Source: Schoenoplectus triqueter (Eukaryota > Streptophyta > Magnoliopsida > Poales > Cyperaceae). From it: a DNA stretch of 33,403 bases. The stretch covers positions 1-33,403 of the forward strand of contig CAXKVV010001107.1 of assembly GCA_964058805.1 (NCBI GenBank), in the 5' to 3' direction. Positions within the stretch are counted from its first letter, which is position 1. Every line of letters begins with the position of its first letter. Shown here in pieces: positions 32,251-33,403 of this stretch. The position numbers and the translations under genes are program-made. A model generated the notes under the pieces. That model saw only the letters and a program-made list of their open reading frames with translations. It did no database searches and had not been told where the DNA came from.

Positions 32251-33355
32251 ATATGAATAATTATGATACTAATAATGATGATGATAATAATAATAATAAT
32301 AATAGTAAAATAATAACCACAATAGTAAGATAATAATAATAATAAAGTAATAAAAAATAATTATAATAAATAATAATATTATAATAGTAAAATAATAAAA
32401 ATATAAACATAATCATAATATAGTAATATAATAATAAAAAAATATAATTACAATCATAATTATAATAATATAATAATAATAAGTAATCATAATTTTAATA
32501 ATATATTAATCATAATCATCATCATGATAATAATAATTATAGTCATAATCATAATAATATAACCATAATCATAATCATAATAATATAATAATAAAAATAT
32601 AATCATAATCATAAAAATAATTATAAATAATTATAATTATAATAATATAATAATAAATTAATCATAACTATAATCAACATATAATAATATAATACAACAT
32701 AATAAAATAATAATATAGTAATATAATAAAAATATAAACATAATCATAATATAGTAATATAATAATAAAAAATTATAATTACAATCATAATTATAATAAT
32801 ATAATAATAATAAGTAATCATAATTTTAATAATATAATCATAATATAATAATCATAATCATAATCATGATAATAATAATTATATTCATAATCATAATAAT
32901 ATAACCATAATCATAATCATAATAATATAATAATAAAAATATAATCATAATCATAAAAATAATTATAATTATAATAATATAATAATAAATTAATCATCAC
33001 TATAATTAACATATAATAATATAATACAACATAATAAAATAATAATAAGTAATAATAATCATAATTATAATCATCATATATAATAATATAATAATAAATA
33101 ATCTTGATCATAATAATATAACAATAAAATAATTATATTTATATTCATAATATAATAATATAATATTAAAAATTATATTTATAATAATAATAAATAATAT
33201 AATAAAACTAATGATAACGATAATATAATAACAATAATAATAATAATAATATAATGATAATAATAATAATAAATAATAATCATAATATTAATGTAATAAT
33301 AAATTATAATCATAAATATAATATAATAATACTAAATCTTAATCATAATTATAAT
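32251..33355. repeat. AT-rich satellite-like tract of TAA/TCATAA words
   Basis: About 1.1 kb built almost wholly from ATAATAATA and ATAATCATAATC words with very little G. It contains a long tandem duplication listed separately. Any reading frame here is composition-driven. The sequence becomes ordinary again at about 33360 (CGTCTGGACATGTGCCTTGT). Confidence 0.9.
32397..33055. repeat. 331-bp tandem duplication within the AT tract
   Basis: The unit starting at 32397 (AAAAATATAAACATAATCAT then AATATAGTAATATAATAATA) recurs at 32728, offset 331. The copies stay in register through TACAATCATAATTATAATAA, AAGTAATCATAATTTTAATA, AATATAACCATAATCATAAT and CATATAATAATATAATACAA, with a few small differences. 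The second copy ends near 33055. Confidence 0.8.
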
Positions 33356-33403
33356 ATAACCGTCTGGACATGTGCCTTGTTAGCCGGCCATCTCTCTATG
33401 ACC
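33356..33403. other. Window edge, normal-composition DNA
   Basis: Only about 45 bases after the AT tract (CGTCTGGACATGTGCC..., GCCGGCCATC). Too short to assign; it may be the start of the next unit or the far side of an element. Confidence 0.4.

Noticed and set aside
32917..33111. Tyr/Ile-rich 64-codon frame
   Set aside because: Direct translation of the TAA/TCA repeat tract.

Overview
This window is nuclear DNA from a flowering plant, most likely a eudicot. The evidence is spliced genes with short exons and GT-AG introns, a plant-type UDP-glycosyltransferase, a cell-wall pectinesterase relic, a plant Copia retrotransposon primed by initiator tRNA-Met, several MITE-like foldback elements, and very AT-rich spacers. 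No prokaryotic or organellar gene order is present.

Three genes look intact. (1) At 3179-4872 (+) lies cytosolic ribosomal protein S11 (uS17 family): six exons joining in frame to 160 aa, with a TATA box, a telo-box and a pyrimidine-rich leader. (2) At 8552-9937 (-) lies an intronless 461-aa UDP-glycosyltransferase with a complete PSPG box, closest by eye to zeatin O-glycosyltransferases. (3) At 18535-23568 (-) lies a UDP-N-acetylglucosamine pyrophosphorylase. I assembled it from fifteen exons that join in frame to 512 aa, one intron apparently using a GC donor.

The rest is relics and repeats. From left to right: a LINE fragment with in-frame stops (1-359); a 434-bp Mutator-type MITE with a perfect 9-bp target duplication (1245-1678); a decayed pectinesterase gene (5501 to about 8340) holding a GC-rich island in one intron; a 4.77-kb Copia element with two LTRs, a perfect 5-bp target duplication and many stops (10659-15432); a perfect 32-bp inverted repeat (17483-17668); a second MITE related to the first (17832-18217); elements with TGTTTGG ends around AT-rich cores (24242-25073 and 29243-29660, perhaps also 32127 onward); a GGGTCGG-rich element (about 25286-25674); a 321-bp foldback element with a 10-bp target duplication and a GC-rich palindromic core (25712-26032); another foldback (30471-31102); a broken plant defensin gene (31382-31540); and an AT satellite containing a 331-bp tandem duplication (about 32250-33355).

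The genes are unrelated housekeeping or metabolic loci and form no cluster or pathway. I see no convincing new multi-gene system. The most unusual items are the foldback element with repeated CCACTGNCAGTGG palindromes, the GC-AG intron, and the mobile-element families that can be compared within the window.
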